Shown here piece after piece: positions 35,001-46,833 of a stretch of 64,000 nucleotides of DNA. The DNA lies in NCBI GenBank assembly GCA_030248195.1, contig JASAND010030682.1:62001-126000 (forward strand), written 5' to 3'. Numbering within the stretch: position 1 is the first letter of the stretch; every line of letters begins with the position of its first letter. The notes under the pieces are model-generated. The model made no database searches, had not been told where the DNA came from, and was given only the letters and a program-made list of their open reading frames with translations. The DNA is from Trissonchulus latispiculum. Taxonomy: Eukaryota; Nematoda; Enoplea; Enoplida; Ironidae. Made by a program: the position numbers and the translations under genes.

Positions 35001-38000
35001 TTCCCTTAAATTCAAATTTGTGGAGCGAAACTACATCTAGGGGGTGCCTGTTTATTAAGTGTGCAGCAAATTTTATTTTGTAAATTAAATTTAATGACCG
35101 TTAGTCTAAATTTTGTAGTTTATAATAACTAATAAAAATTTATTTCAATTAAAATTATCAATATTCTATGTTGGATATGGGCACTTCCCATCCAATTTTC
35201 ATCATTATCTTAAGTTGATGATTTCCATTAGCAGTTAATTTATGGACAGGCCGATGTTTTGGTGGCATAAAATTGAATTAAGACGGAAACGAAAACTTTT
35301 ATGCAAGTTGACCTTTCCTGAGGTTCAAATTTGACCCTACCAAATTTAATCATTATTTCGCCGGCTCCCTTCGTTGCCTGCGATAATGGACTGTTTCCTA
35401 TTTTCAGCCTTGTACAAAATTCTCACAGAAGCCTTGAAGAAACTCTCTCTACAGGAACTGCGGGAAGAGGTAAAAGTTTTTCTTTTCTAATAATTTGTCT
35501 TTATTATTGCTATCAATTTTATTTTTGGTATCTCTTGACCGCAAGGTGTCAACATGGTCAACGTGTCAACAAAAGAGAGCACGTTTAGAGCTTTCGAATC
35601 ATATAAATATTAACTAATAATTTATCGTAGCTCAGCAGGTTAGCTATAAAGTTGACCATACTGACACCTTATGATCATAAAGTCCAAGAGATCCTATTCT
35701 TGTTTTCTGTTTTATTTACTGATATATTCGTTTCCGTTTTCAGTAGAATAAGTTCCACATCTTGCATTATCATCGGTTTAAGTTTTTGTTCCTTCAAAAA
35801 ATTTTGAAATTCTTAGGAATGCTTTCATAGTCTGCTTACCGGTAGTCTAATATACAACCAGTTTCTGTTTACACGTCGGATTTTCTCGTGTTAATTCGGC
35901 TTAACGACGGAAGTTTGAGGATTCCAGAACCGCAGTAGACTTTGAATTCCTCATTATTTTTCCGTCTCTCGCAAATGCTTTTATAGATTTTTCATTTTTG
36001 CCCCTCGCTTTAGTTAAACACTGGGATGTAAACCTTAAAAACATTATATATTAGAAGAAGAAGCAAGTACATAAAAAGCCCCTTGGCTTCTATTCTGCTT
36101 TGATTTTGTAACGGGCAACGGCTCTCCGATCAGAATACGCGAATGTTCGCCCTGTTGAAAATGCTAAAACATAGTAATAATTAACGAAATATGATTGGTT
36201 GTTGACGGCCTTCCGAAAACGAACTCATTCGGTTACGATCCCCCACCTAACGGAACCTCTATTAGCGACCCACACATTTTCCGAACGGTGACCGTAAACG
36301 AGACTAATCAAAAATAACACTACCTCTATCGTGCATTTAGGGCAAAGCTTAACTTGTAAACTTTTAGAAATAGTTGTGGCCACGCTAAAGGTTATCTCTG
36401 CTGATTAGTGCATAAGTCAATAAACATCAGAAATTTTTATGTATCACTCTCAAAGCTAAATGAGGTTTCTGAGTCTGTTAGCCAAATTCCAACAAGTTTA
36501 CGTCAACTTTGACGGCCATAATTTATAGTTTCACTCGTTAACGACCATACACGCTCGTTCTTTGCAACATTGCAAGAAATAAGGCTACACTTTGTTTCCT
36601 TCCAGTTAAAGTCCAATTTATTTGTTAAAATCTTACTTTCTGCTTGCGCAGTTGAAAACTTAAAGTTACTTTTTGAAGGTTTTTATGTGTTTTCTGAGAC
36701 TTTTTCTATGGTTTCAGTTTGTTCCAATGGTTTTGTGCCGATATCAGGAACCGGAAGTTACCTCTAGACTTGCCATTGGTCGGGTGCTGGGACCGTTGGC
36801 CGAAAGATTACGAGGAGATAGGTAATAAATAAATGTGATTTAGAAACCTCAGTTTTGTCAATTAGTCTTATTGCTTTAACTTATAAATTTTGCATGATTT
36901 GGATATCAACTCGTAATTTAAGTGTCTAGCAAGTTTCTGTTTCGTTAGAAAATTTCCATAAAGCCGTTGGAATTATCCAGAATAAAGCATACTCTTTCGT
37001 TTTTATGCACATATTTAATCTTTACATTCTAGCATGTATCTCACTATCTTTAGTATATGTTAATCTTATAATCATAAATATCCGTTTAAAACCAATGAAA
37101 CTGGTAAAGCTGGAGAAGATGATCTTTACAGTGCCTCCGCCGTTCCTTCAAAATTTTCCTTACACGACTGTTGTATGGCAATTAGCCAAATCTAATTTTT
37201 TATATAAGGACTACGGAGTAGCTATTGAAGACTGTTATATCCGATACATCGATACTTAATGTTTACTATTTCACTTTTCTAGGACCAAGAATGATTTGCT
37301 TGCCGTGATTCAAGCTTTGTGCCAAGATGTAGATCCTGACATTCGTGGGTGCCTTTGTCATCAATTCCCTACCATGGCTGCTGTCTATAAGTAGGACTTG
37401 ACAATTGTTGTTTTGAAGAAAAATTAAAACTAGGATCAATGTAGTTTAATTCATGTAATTCATTTTAATTCCCCTCATTTGCTAATTAATAAAGTAGTTT
37501 CAATGATAGGACGGTCGAAGTTGAACATTTTCTTTTCTTTCTTATTAAGTTTTTTTAATTCTAGTGTCTTTTTATTTTGTGAAATTTCAATTTCAGCCCC
37601 ACTCAATTCAAGACTATTCTGCTACCTCATCTGATCGACCTCTGTCGAGATGAAGTGCCTTTTGTGAGAGACGTGGCCTTTGAAGCTCTAGTCAACTGTA
37701 TTACACACTTGGATGAACGTAAGAAAGAAGAACAATTCTTGCTTCTGGATACTTTTTAGCTAGAAAATCAGAAAAATAAAAATAATTTTTAAAATCACAC
37801 CTAGTAATAAAATTTTATTGTCCAATACTATCAAAGATTTAAGCAACTGCACTTCGTTGCAAATTTATATACAAGCATATGTACATACATATGAAAGGAA
37901 ACCCTACCAGGGCGATACTAAGGCAGACGCACACCTGAGCGTAACTTTCGCAAAACTTAACCGATTTAGTTCAAATTTGGTATGAATACATTTGAACACA

Positions 38001-41000
38001 TTTCTGATCGATCTGCAGCAAAATTTAAAATTTTAAAAAATTTAAATTTTTAAGTTTTCTAAGGGAGGATCAAGGGGAACCAAAAAATTTTTTGTCTCCG
38101 ATTTCGCTGAAATGTTGCATATAGGGGTTTTCCAAGCCGCTGAACACAAATCTGAAAACCGTTTTTCGATACAGCGTTTCGTTTAGCTAGATGTAAGCTT
38201 ACATGTTAAGCTTAAAACTTTAGCTTATACTGAGCCAACGAAAAGCTGGATCGAAAAACGGTTTTCAGATTCGCGTTCAGCGACTCGGAAAATCCCTATA
38301 TACAACTTTTCAGCGAAATTGGAGACAAAAAATTTTTTGGTTCCCCTTGGTCCCCCCTTAGAAAACTTAAAAATTTGAATTTTTTAAAATTTTAAAATTT
38401 TGCTGCAGATCGATCAGAAATGTGTTCAAATGCATTCATACCAAATTTGAACTAAATCGCTTAAGTTTTGCGAAAGTTACGCTCAGGTGTGCGTCTGCCT
38501 TAGTATCGCCCCCTACCAGAAAATATAGTAACTAAAAAGTATCTACAATAATAGTGTTTCTAGATGCTGTATTTATAAATTGGTATCTGTTGGCAAATTG
38601 TAAACTGATTATATTTTGTTAAAATGGAAAACTTAGTAAAACTTACTATAGACGATACATATAATATGCAATCACAAATTTAGAAGAATTAAATACAAGA
38701 TTATTATTGTTACTTATTGTTTTTGATGTTGACTTAGCATTATTTTATTACTTATCTCAAATCTTGTTTTCAGGAACATGCAGTAGATTGGTTGTGCCTT
38801 TAGTGAAAGGAATCTGTGAGAACGCATTCAATAAAGGAGAACCCCTGATGAAGAAAATATCTCATCTCTGGGGCAGACTTTGTCACAACCTTGCCGGTAC
38901 ATACAATATATAATAGAATATGATGAAAGTGGTCACTAAAATAGTAATAACAAAAATCTTATCTAATTCCAATATTCAATGAAAATAGTTCAAAGAAATT
39001 TTTCTTTAGAAAAACTGTAGATTGCATAGCATCAAATAAGATGAGGGTTACTTCCGTATTTGCAAACAAACTTTTGACTCAAAGTCTATCACACTGTTCT
39101 TTACCAATTCACAGAGATCTATTCCCCTGGTTTTGGTGCCCAGTTATCTGAATGTCTTCTATGTTTCGGAATTTGAATTTCGAAATTGACACTGTCAAAA
39201 ATCCCAGCTAATGTGTTTTTGTGAAATTTGGTTGGTCTTATTTGGAACATATTTTGTTTATCTTATTTAGAGCATATTCCTGACAGTGAGAAGGCCTGGT
39301 TTGTGGAGTTCTTTGATAAACTCTGTGTGGATGGTCCAAGAAGTTACTCTAAGGATGATGCAACAAATCACAACATACAATCTCCCCCGCCTGTATGATT
39401 TTTTAAAAGTTTAACGATTTTTAACGATTTTTAAGTGATTTCCAGTTTTGTAGATCTTTGTCGTTGCTTTGCTATAATAATATGTGGTTTCGGTTAATTT
39501 TAGGTTCAGTTTAGCACAAACTTTAGGCAGCGATTGCAGTTTTTAGAGTAATTTTTAGTCACCAATTTAAGCTATTTGTGATGCTGATGACTAATATTGT
39601 TTCAGAAAAATGGAGACCTCATAAGAGCCTGCCGCCACTGGAGTGCCTTTAATTTTCCTGTAAGTAACAAATCACAAATTATGGTAATCATACTTTAAGT
39701 GTAGGCTAAGTTAAGTTTAGCTTCATTGCAGTAATGAGTAATGTGGGATTTTCCCAGCAACTCACAGGCTATAAATTAATTTTATGTCGCTTAACTAGCA
39801 AGTATTAATAAAATTTTATTTTCTACAAAAATTGCAGTCTGATTTAGCTTCTTTTTCTAGGCCATGCTGCTTTTTGAAAAAGGAGTGGATAAGAAGCATC
39901 GGCGGTCCAAACCGCTTCTGAATACTCTGGAAGAGCTTTGTGGAGATTTGGATGACAGAATTCAGTATCATATAGCGGCTGGATTTCATGAAGTAAATTT
40001 GTGGTTTCTAGGAAAAAAACCTCAATTTTATACTTTCTGAGATGAAAACTTTCAACAGGATAGAGTTAGTATAGATTTCAAATAATGTGTTAACAGTTAC
40101 ACTTTGATTTTGAAAAAACAATTTCAGACTTTCAGCGTTTAAAAGCATCTAAGTGATAAGAAGGTTTAAACTAAAAATACGACATTGGCGGGAGGTTCCC
40201 ATACTGCTCATTTTCTTACTACTCATTACAGTTTTAGCTTTTGATGGCAGAGCATGTTCGAAACTTAATTTTTTGGTTTTGTTTTAGGTATGCAATGTCC
40301 TAAAAGGTACAAATTCCAAAGAATTGTTGTGGAAATGTTTCATGGAGTTGCTGCAATCAGATTCGCTGGAGGTACATAAGAAATGCTTGAATAAACCAAT
40401 ATTTCCACATTAGTTTTAATTAATTTAATATTAAAGTCTGGCCAAAAAATGTAGGGAGCGAAACTGTTTTGTTTATACTGAATTACCGGTACACTTTTGC
40501 TGCAGCAATGTATATATTTTCTGAACCGTCATGGCATGAACTTTCTTTTGGTTGAAAAAAATTCTTTAAAAAAATTAAAATTCATCAAAAGAAGCCGATT
40601 TTTTAGGTTTTGAAAGATCAGTAGAAACCAGGAACTAGCCGTTCGGTGGAAAATTAGCCCATGTCCCAAACATATTGAATCCCGAATATAAGCTTATTTC
40701 GTCAAAACTTGCGATAGTTATTCAATTTTTTCGATTTTCAAAATCCTTTGATCTTTGCAGCTTTTCCAACTTTGACTTGCCATTACTCGCGACTCACTCA
40801 ATGCAAAAATTTTTTAATTGGATTTTCAGGACCGCTCACGTGTCAGCTTTCATGTGATATATGTGGTTTTTCAAAATTTGAAAATCGATTTTTTCGAAAA
40901 ATACCACTTTTTGACCCAAAATTTCGACAATGCGAATCCAGCAAAAGTGGGTAAAAATAACATTATCATAAAGTTTAATCTGAGCTGAATCCAACGATAT

Positions 41001-44000
41001 AAAGTTTCTGCGGCTACGACTTAAATTGCCCCAGCAACGAATTTTTAAACAATTTCCTATTTCAGCTGATTTCTGACAAGTTGTGCTATATTGTGCATTG
41101 ATTTGCCGCAAATAGTGCAAACTAGCCAAAAACCGGCTAAAAAGCGAAATTGTTTAAAAATTCGTTCCGGATGCAATATAAGTCGTAGCCACGAAAACTT
41201 TATATCGTTGGATTCAGCTCAGATTAAACTTTATGGTAATATTATTTTTACCCACTTTTGCTGGACTTGCATTGTCAAAATTTTGGGTCAAAAAGTGGTA
41301 TTTTTCGAAAAAATAGATTTTCAAATTTTGAAAAACCACATATATCACATGAAAGCTGACACGTAAGCGGCCCTGAAAATCCAATTAAAAAATTTTTGCA
41401 TTGAGTGAGTCGCGAGTAATAGCCAGTCAAAGTTGGAAAATCGGCAAAGATCAAAGGATTTTGAAAATCGAAAAAATTGAATAACTATCGCAATTTTTGA
41501 CGAAATGAGCTGATATTCAATATTCAGCGGATACAATATGTTTAGGACATGGGCTAATTTTCCACCGAAGGGCTAGTTCCTGGCTTCTACTGATTCTACA
41601 AAACTTAAAAAATCGGCTTCTTTTGATGAATTTTAATTTTTCAAAAAATTTTTTTCAACCAAAAGAAAGTTCTTGTCATGACGGTTCAGAAAATATATAC
41701 ATTGCTGCAGCAAAAAGGTACTGGTAGTTCAGTATAAACAGAACAATTTCGCTCCCTACATTTTTTGGTCAGACTTTAGTTTTAATTTTTGTGAAAATCC
41801 TCAGCTTAAACATATTAATAATTATTTGCTGGACCTTCCCGCGTTCCATGGAATCTAATCTAAATTAAAATAAAAATGTCTTAAATCTCAATTCGTGTGG
41901 TGTGGAAAGTGACTGTGCCCGAGCTGCCGAATGTTCTAGTTTTCTGCATTCTTCATTTCAATTGAAAGTATTATTTCAGGTTTTTGAGGTATTGTTGCCT
42001 CATTTGAAGGAAATAATCATCGCAATTGAGTCACAGCCCATCGATGTTAATGGAAACGAGCTTACAACGGTAATAGTTACACAAATTATCAGCATTTTGT
42101 GGAGATAAGCCTCACATCCTTATGAATAAAAAACTGATGCAATTACCCTAATTATCAATAAATAAATTTATTAAGTTATAATTAACCCTTTTAATTTAAT
42201 CTTATTTTTAGTTTTCGGCTTTTCTTTGTTACAGGGTTCTCCCGAATCCCCCACTCCTGCATCCTCGAAATCCCATCAGTGGCTGGACGTGATGATCTCT
42301 TGGCACGATGTGGTGAAGGGATCCAACAACTGGCGGGCCCATGTGGAGTATTTGACCCAGCTGGGCGCCCTGGTTCACCAGATGTCCTCAGAGGATATCC
42401 ATGATAAAGTCATTCCTTTGGTTCAGCATGAAATTTTAAATGTGGTAGGTTTACAACAAGACATTTAGGAGTCTACATATATAGATTGTGCGTTGACGGA
42501 GGTTTAGCTTGCTTGGTGTGGGTAGATCAGATCGCAATACGCAGGTTATTAATGGGACCAACCTTATGTTATGTGAGAACAGGAACAACAAGAAAACATC
42601 CTATTTAGGTTTGGAAATAACTAATTTTCTGGCGAAAGTTTGTTCAACATTTTATTTTTGGTCTAGGATAACAGTTTTAAGGTTCTGTAGGTTATCTAAA
42701 TCGAGTCTTTGTTTAGTGATGAATACTTTACTGAACAGATAGGGAAAAAGAAACTACTTATCGTGTTTTAATTCTTGTTTTAGCGTCCCCTACCTTGCCG
42801 AAGAGCTGCGGTGAAAACCTTCCTTATACTGGTCAGGCATGTTCGAAGACGCTTTCAGCGGTCCCATCTTTTGGAGAAAATTTCAGAAGGTTATCTTAAA
42901 TGTTGTTTTTCCTTGTTTCCTTAAATATATATATACCTGTTCAAAATATCAAAATAAAGTTCAAAATTATTATCTGCCTGTTGCCGCCCGGGTTTCTTTG
43001 TATGACTTCCATTGATACAAACATTAGTATTCAAGGTTTAAAGTTTTCATCAAGTTCTATGCACTTTTAATTATCTGTTTTAATTTTATTGTAGAACTGG
43101 CTAGTCATTCCAGTTGCCAAAAGAGGCTATTGTATTTGGAATTGTGTCAGATTGCTCAAGAAGAAATATACTCCAAAAATTTTGTGAAGATGCATTTCTT
43201 TGCTCCAGCTTTAGCCTTGGCCAGTGATAAAGTCCCAAGTGTTAGGTATGGGTTTCTTCATAGACAACAATATTTTGAAAAAGTATGGATTAAAAATGCA
43301 TTTTTGTCAAGTTAGTTATTATGTCCAAAACTTTCATCTAGATCTAAAAGTTGTGCTAAATTGATGTAATTTTCTGTCTATCAATATTTTTAGACTTCGA
43401 CTCTGTCGTCTTCTCCCGATGTTTCGTCGTTTGCTCAAATCTTCCAGTGATCAGGCGAGAATTGAGCAGCTGGACGGCGTGATCAAGCAGCTGCTCAAGG
43501 AGGAAACCTCTCAGCAGATTCGCGACCTCGTCCAGTCCTCCATTCTTGAAATGGATAAGACCGCAACGGACGCTGAGGTAATATTAAGCAAATGGTATAC
43601 AAAAATATCAGAGCATAACTTTTATATGTAACGTTTAAAGTAGAATTCGTTATCTTAAACATCGTGAGTTCGATTCTTGTACATAACCTTTTGCTTCCAA
43701 ATACTCTAGTTGCTACCAGTTTTTCAAGATTACGGTTCTTTTATTTATAATTCTCCGTCAAGCTTGAAATCGATAAAATATTTTATACTTTTGTAATGTC
43801 AGCTTGTTCTTTGTGATTTCAGGATGCCGAAGACAAACGACGAGAAACGGAGGAAAGGAAGCTTTTCGGATCTGTAAGTCTTTCAACTTAAATCATAGTT
43901 TCAATTCTGTATCTAACTCAACCCATTCAAAATTTATCTGCTGGTAGTTTACAAATCTGTCGACAATCAAGTTCTCATTGGGTCTGTATATTTTTGGTTT

Positions 44001-45714
44001 GATCAGACTATATGTTTATGTCAAAAATAGTTTCTTTCATTCAACTTCTACAGCGGACAGACTACATTTTTGGTTTTATTAAACTCCATGTTTATGTCAA
44101 AAATGTTTTTTATAATTTAGACGGACGATGTAGAACGAAAGCAAGCCCTAGTACATCCCTCCCCTCGGAAAACGCCTCTACCAGAGTCCAGGTATCCTCT
44201 CACAACATCCTCCTCAGCTTCAAACATCCAAAGATATCAGCCCAGAAAATCATCCATTCCAAGTGGAGGTAATTTGGATTATTCAAAACCATGAATGAAT
44301 TTTTAAAATCCTGAATGAATTTTTAAAGACCTGAATAAATTGAACCTATTATACAGCTAGCTCAGGTTGTTTATACCCCTTGGATTCTACTTGCCTTCAG
44401 GTCATTAGAATATTTTAAACACAATGCATACATTTTTGTGTTACAGGTTCTGGACTTCCACGCGCTGCTCGATCCACGGCCAAACTGGCCGTTGTCCGTC
44501 CGCAGCGAAATGTCATCCAAAGACCGCCCAGTCCTCGTCCTGTAGCCCGACAGCCTCTTCCGACACACTCTTCGAGTAAGAATAAGCGGGCTTAAAGTAG
44601 AGTAGAAATAAAATATAATTTTATTCACCTCTTTTAATTTTTTCATGAAAAGGATAGAGTTGAATTTAAATAGTTCAACCCCGTTTGACTTCCTAAAATT
44701 ACTGTAAGGTCGTTTATCATCAAGAAACTCAGTAATTTCTAAAGTTAAGTTCGCAGACTTTTCGTACCATGGTATGTGCATTATTAATAATATATATAAT
44801 GCCAAACACTAGAGCTCACAATATATCAGTGCAATCGTGTGACAAGTATTACGCTCTGCAGTTAACCTGTTATAACAGTTTGTGATACATGCTCTACACT
44901 CTAGCGGCCGATCCTCCACAGTTAGTGAGTATATACGAGGTGTAAAGTCACACTAGTTCAGTGAAAATCATTTTATTATTATTTCAGGTAAGCCTTACAC
45001 CAGTGAGTACAAAACCACCTATACGACCAGCGGAAAGCCCTTGAATGGTTCAAGACTGATCGCCCCTCCCAATTTGCCGACCGGAAGACAGCGAACCAAA
45101 TCCGCCGAACATATCAACCGGATACAGAAATCAGACTCTTCATCGTCAATTCCGAAACCTAATGGCCTAATTACCAACACTCAGTGTCAAATTACTGATT
45201 ACAACACTCCGGTCCGACCTTTGAGACGTCGAGCACTCTCAGGAGGTAGTAAACAGGAGCTCGGTATCCATTCTTCCAATCTACCCGTTCATCGATACAA
45301 CACTCAACAGTCCTATAACAGTACCAAATCCACGACACCCAGTTACAGAGGAGCCGTTTCCGATGGCTTGGCGAAAGTGTTCAACGTTCGGATACGTACG
45401 GAAAATAAGTAAGACTTACTGCCTGAACAGAAGAAACTCTTTATTTTATGAGATCTTTTAACAGGTTTTGTTTATGACTTTGAATTGAACATTTGCTTAA
45501 CATTTCGTGATTCCTTGTGCAGCAGAAGTTTGTGATAAATTTGTTTTATTCTGTTAATTTTGTTTTATTCTGTTATATTGTTATTTTCTATTTTAGAAAA
45601 ACAGATGGCCTTAGCAGTGGCTACAACGGCATTTCTACAAATTCCAGGCCAAACGGCACAATAAGATTTCAAGTTTCCAGTATACCAAAAATGGTTTTAA
45701 AGTCGCCATCCTGA
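22322..45714 (+). CDS. PPP4R4: Serine/threonine-protein phosphatase 4 regulatory subunit 4 (HEAT-repeat protein)
   Basis: A regulatory subunit that binds the PP4 catalytic subunit in the cytoplasm. Exons that chain in phase: 33057-33276, 35408-35469, 36718-36821, 37283-37390, 37597-37718, 38774-38896, 39271-39392, 39606-39659, 39861-39992, 40288-40371, 41980-42069, 42235-42444, 42784-42889, 43095-43245, 43394-43577, 43823-43873, 44121-44268, 44447-44575, 44988-45408, 45597-45714 (912 codons plus stop). The middle is HEAT repeats (LLPHLIDLCRDEVPFVRDVA; FFAPALALASDKVPSVRLRL). A helical KRRETEERK segment follows, then a basic Ser/Pro-rich tail, the same order as the vertebrate protein. Exon 33057-33276 encodes a disordered Pro/Ser-rich stretch. 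Probable N-terminal exons are at 22322 and 22960. The HEAT exons expected between 23080 and 33057 were not found. The donor at 42890 (GTTATC) is weak. Introns hold several palindromic transposons. Confidence 0.85.
23176..23245. repeat. ATT/ATTATT microsatellite
   Basis: About 70 bp of imperfect ATT trinucleotide repeats. Confidence 0.8.
23966..24806. mobile_element. hAT-like foldback element with GGCCC-repeat arms and 8-bp target duplication
   Basis: It starts TAGAGATGAGATCAGGGCC and ends with the exact inverse. It is flanked on both sides by ATACAGCA (23958-23965 and 24807-24814). The 8-bp duplication and a TAGAG terminus (the YARNG pattern) fit the hAT superfamily. Each arm is dominated by tandem GGCCC/CCGGG units, very GC-rich against an AT-rich background. 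There is no transposase. Confidence 0.85.
24815..28307. other. Long intron, no exon identified
   Basis: Probably part of the large 5' PPP4R4 intron. A block at 26876-27190 with G/C runs and AAAATCGCT repeats looks like a degraded element. Open frames near 25129-25347 and 27762-28007 lack convincing splice phase. N-terminal HEAT exons may be hidden here. Confidence 0.4.
28316..29454. mobile_element. Foldback element with ACGGCCCC tandem arms and 8-bp target duplication
   Basis: The termini GGGTGTGCATAAAACACGG are inverted at the two ends. The duplication TTTAATTT lies outside each (28308-28315 and 29455-29462). The arms of roughly 450 bp contain repeats of CATAAAACACGGCCCC followed by a matched AT-rich part. 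A 48-bp stretch at about 28741-28790 resembles the palindrome at 35530. The open frames at 28173-28421 and 29268-29484 are translations of the repeat. Confidence 0.8.
29463..33056. other. Intron sequence, no exon identified
   Basis: AT-rich with a TA-rich tract at about 32515-32575. A few short open frames occur (29523-29756 -, 31760-32050 -), without recognisable domains or consistent splice phase. Confidence 0.4.
32203..32433 (+). CDS. Hypothetical 76-residue membrane protein (doubtful)
   Basis: An ATG-to-TAA frame with one hydrophobic helix (SAALLSGVFLMFAGSRR) followed by a basic stretch. The pattern vaguely recalls small mitochondrial inner-membrane proteins such as TMEM223, but the likeness is too weak to name it. 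It lies inside the presumed PPP4R4 intron on the same strand. It may be a processed fragment or a chance frame. Confidence 0.2.
   Translation: MTVVFSAYLSLAPTTDVFSAALLSGVFLMFAGSRRIVTLFWKMRNYGQVSITAVSQTSTLSLKLSSKFFGQLLTQC
33690..34010. mobile_element. Diverged copy of the 37911-38510 foldback family
   Basis: It shares CGATTTCGCTRAAA.GTTGCAT, the CGTTTTTCGAT segment and the central AAGCTTACA with the palindrome at 37911, and is itself palindromic. Termini are eroded. Confidence 0.55.
34083..34427 (+). repeat. SINE-like repeat with tRNA-type head and A-rich tail
   Basis: It begins CTCCCGTAGCGCAGTGG, an A-box-like sequence, followed by a block shared with 6395-6560. It ends GAGGTGGCTGTAAAAAAA. 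A segment CTAACCGGAGTA near its end also occurs at about 10438. No coding capacity. Confidence 0.55.
35530..35693. mobile_element. Short palindromic MITE
   Basis: The left arm TATCTCTTGACC..AAGGTGTCAACATGGTCAAC is inverted at 35650-35693. A single related arm occurs at about 28741-28790. It sits right after the PPP4R4 exon ending at 35469. Confidence 0.6.
36055..36155. mobile_element. Solo arm related to the 59690-60315 element
   Basis: Sequence AGAAGAAGCAAGTA...CCTTGGCTTCTATTC...AATACGCGAATGTTCGCCC aligns with the outer arm of the foldback at 59690. No opposite arm is present. Confidence 0.5.
37911..38510. mobile_element. MULE-like foldback element with 9-bp target duplication
   Basis: Two arms of about 295 bp, starting GGCGATACTAAGGCAGACG, are almost perfect inverse copies meeting near 38210. 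The flanks carry CCCTACCAG at 37902-37910 and 38511-38519. A 9-bp duplication with long inverted repeats is typical of Mutator-like elements. It is non-coding and lies in the PPP4R4 intron between exons 37718 and 38774. Diverged relatives are at 33690 and about 54535-54640. Confidence 0.85.
40434..41776. mobile_element. 1.34-kb TA-flanked palindrome in a PPP4R4 intron
   Basis: Left arm from AAGTCTGGCCAAAAAATG and right arm ending in its inverse, each about 610 bp, around a loop of about 110 bp. TA is at 40432-40433 and 41777-41778. The open frames at 40675-41536 are arm sequence. It lies between PPP4R4 exons 40371 and 41980. The transcript of this intron could form a very long hairpin. A truncated, oppositely oriented copy is at 7341. 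Confidence 0.85.
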
Positions 45715-45971
45715 TCCTGAACAGAAACTATTTTAGACAATTATTTGCCACTGTTATTTATCTGTAAATATTTGATTGTTTGTACAGTTTCAGTTTGTAC
45801 ATTGTATGTTTGTCGTTTGTGTTGTACATTATGAAAGAATTCAGAAACATAGGTATGAATTGTGTATGTTGTACATTTGAGTCACCTGTAATTAATGCTG
45901 TCTTAATCTTTGATTCTAGATATTATTTTTGCCATCTTTAATATATTAAAAGATTATTTAATTTTCAGAGT

Positions 45972-45977
45972 AATAAA
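45972..45977 (+). terminator. Candidate polyadenylation signal of PPP4R4
   Basis: AATAAA about 258 bp after the TGA stop, in an AT-rich 3' untranslated region. Confidence 0.5.
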
Positions 45978-46150
45978 TTATTGTTTAGCATATCTGTCCT
46001 AACACAAGGGGTCTGAGTTTTAAGGGATAGAAGATTCCGGAGATCTCACTTCATGACTATGTAAAGAGAAGTTTTAACAAATCTGAATCGGATTGTCCTT
46101 CATATCAAAAGCAGAGAAAAGGTTTTTTATCTTGGTGCCCAGCATTTCAG

Positions 46151-46408
46151 GTTCTCATAAGAGACTTTTATTATGCTGCCCTCCGCAGTCCATATGGTAG
46201 ACAAGAGGCGGAGAGGCGAGGATCAAGGATAGAAAACAAGATCCCCAAGCAAGCAGTCCTGACGTACGGTTATTGCAGTCACGCCCAGGGTAGCTACAGT
46301 CGTGCTATTTGGCGACTGAGGCTGCCCCCGCATGTCAATAGTGAAGTCTACAAACCCACTCGGAAGGGTTTAAAACGGAAAAAGTCGGCTGCAGAAATGA
46401 GTCGGTAG
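46151..46408 (+). CDS. Unrecognised terminal-exon candidate
   Basis: After an acceptor-like AGCATTTCAG, an open frame of 85 codons runs to TAG at 46406. Composition is coding-like and balanced in GC, unlike the flanks. It begins VLIRDFYYAALRSPYGRQ and ends in a basic tail (TRKGLKRKKSAAEM). It has no internal ATG until the end, so it would have to be a downstream exon. It lies about 170 bp beyond the PPP4R4 polyadenylation signal on the same strand. It might be an exon of an unseen gene, an alternative 3' exon, or a fragment of an element. Confidence 0.3.
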   Translation, partial: VLIRDFYYAALRSPYGRQEAERRGSRIENKIPKQAVLTYGYCSHAQGSYSRAIWRLRLPPHVNSEVYKPTRKGLKRKKSAAEMSR

Positions 46409-46833
46409 GGAGGCCGAGTACTCAGACAGAAAAGTTTGAAATTCCACCATTAGCCGAACTTTATGTGATTTTACATGTTCAATTTTGTTCATAAATTTAT
46501 AAGCCTAGTAAAATAATGCTCCATAAGGTTGAGATACAGGAAGAGACACAGAAGAACCTTTTCCACCTGCCATGTCAATGCCTGATCCCAATCAAATGCC
46601 ACATTATCTTTTCACAATTTCTACTGAGACCATTAAAATTTTGGAAACTTCAGATCAACGTTTCGGAACATCCAGTTTGGAGAAGCCAGCACTTCACTTA
46701 ATAGTTATCTGCCGACGTAACTGCCGGTAACATCATTCACCATGATGCGTCCCGTCCCGGTCAGCACCGACACTTAATTCAATAACACCTAGTCTGCACA
46801 CACACCGCTTAGCATCGCGATCAACATAAAACC

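Noticed and set aside
40675..41536. Several open frames of 60-97 codons on both strands
   Set aside because: They are the same palindrome arm read twice and also appear at 7582-7951; transposon sequence, not genes.
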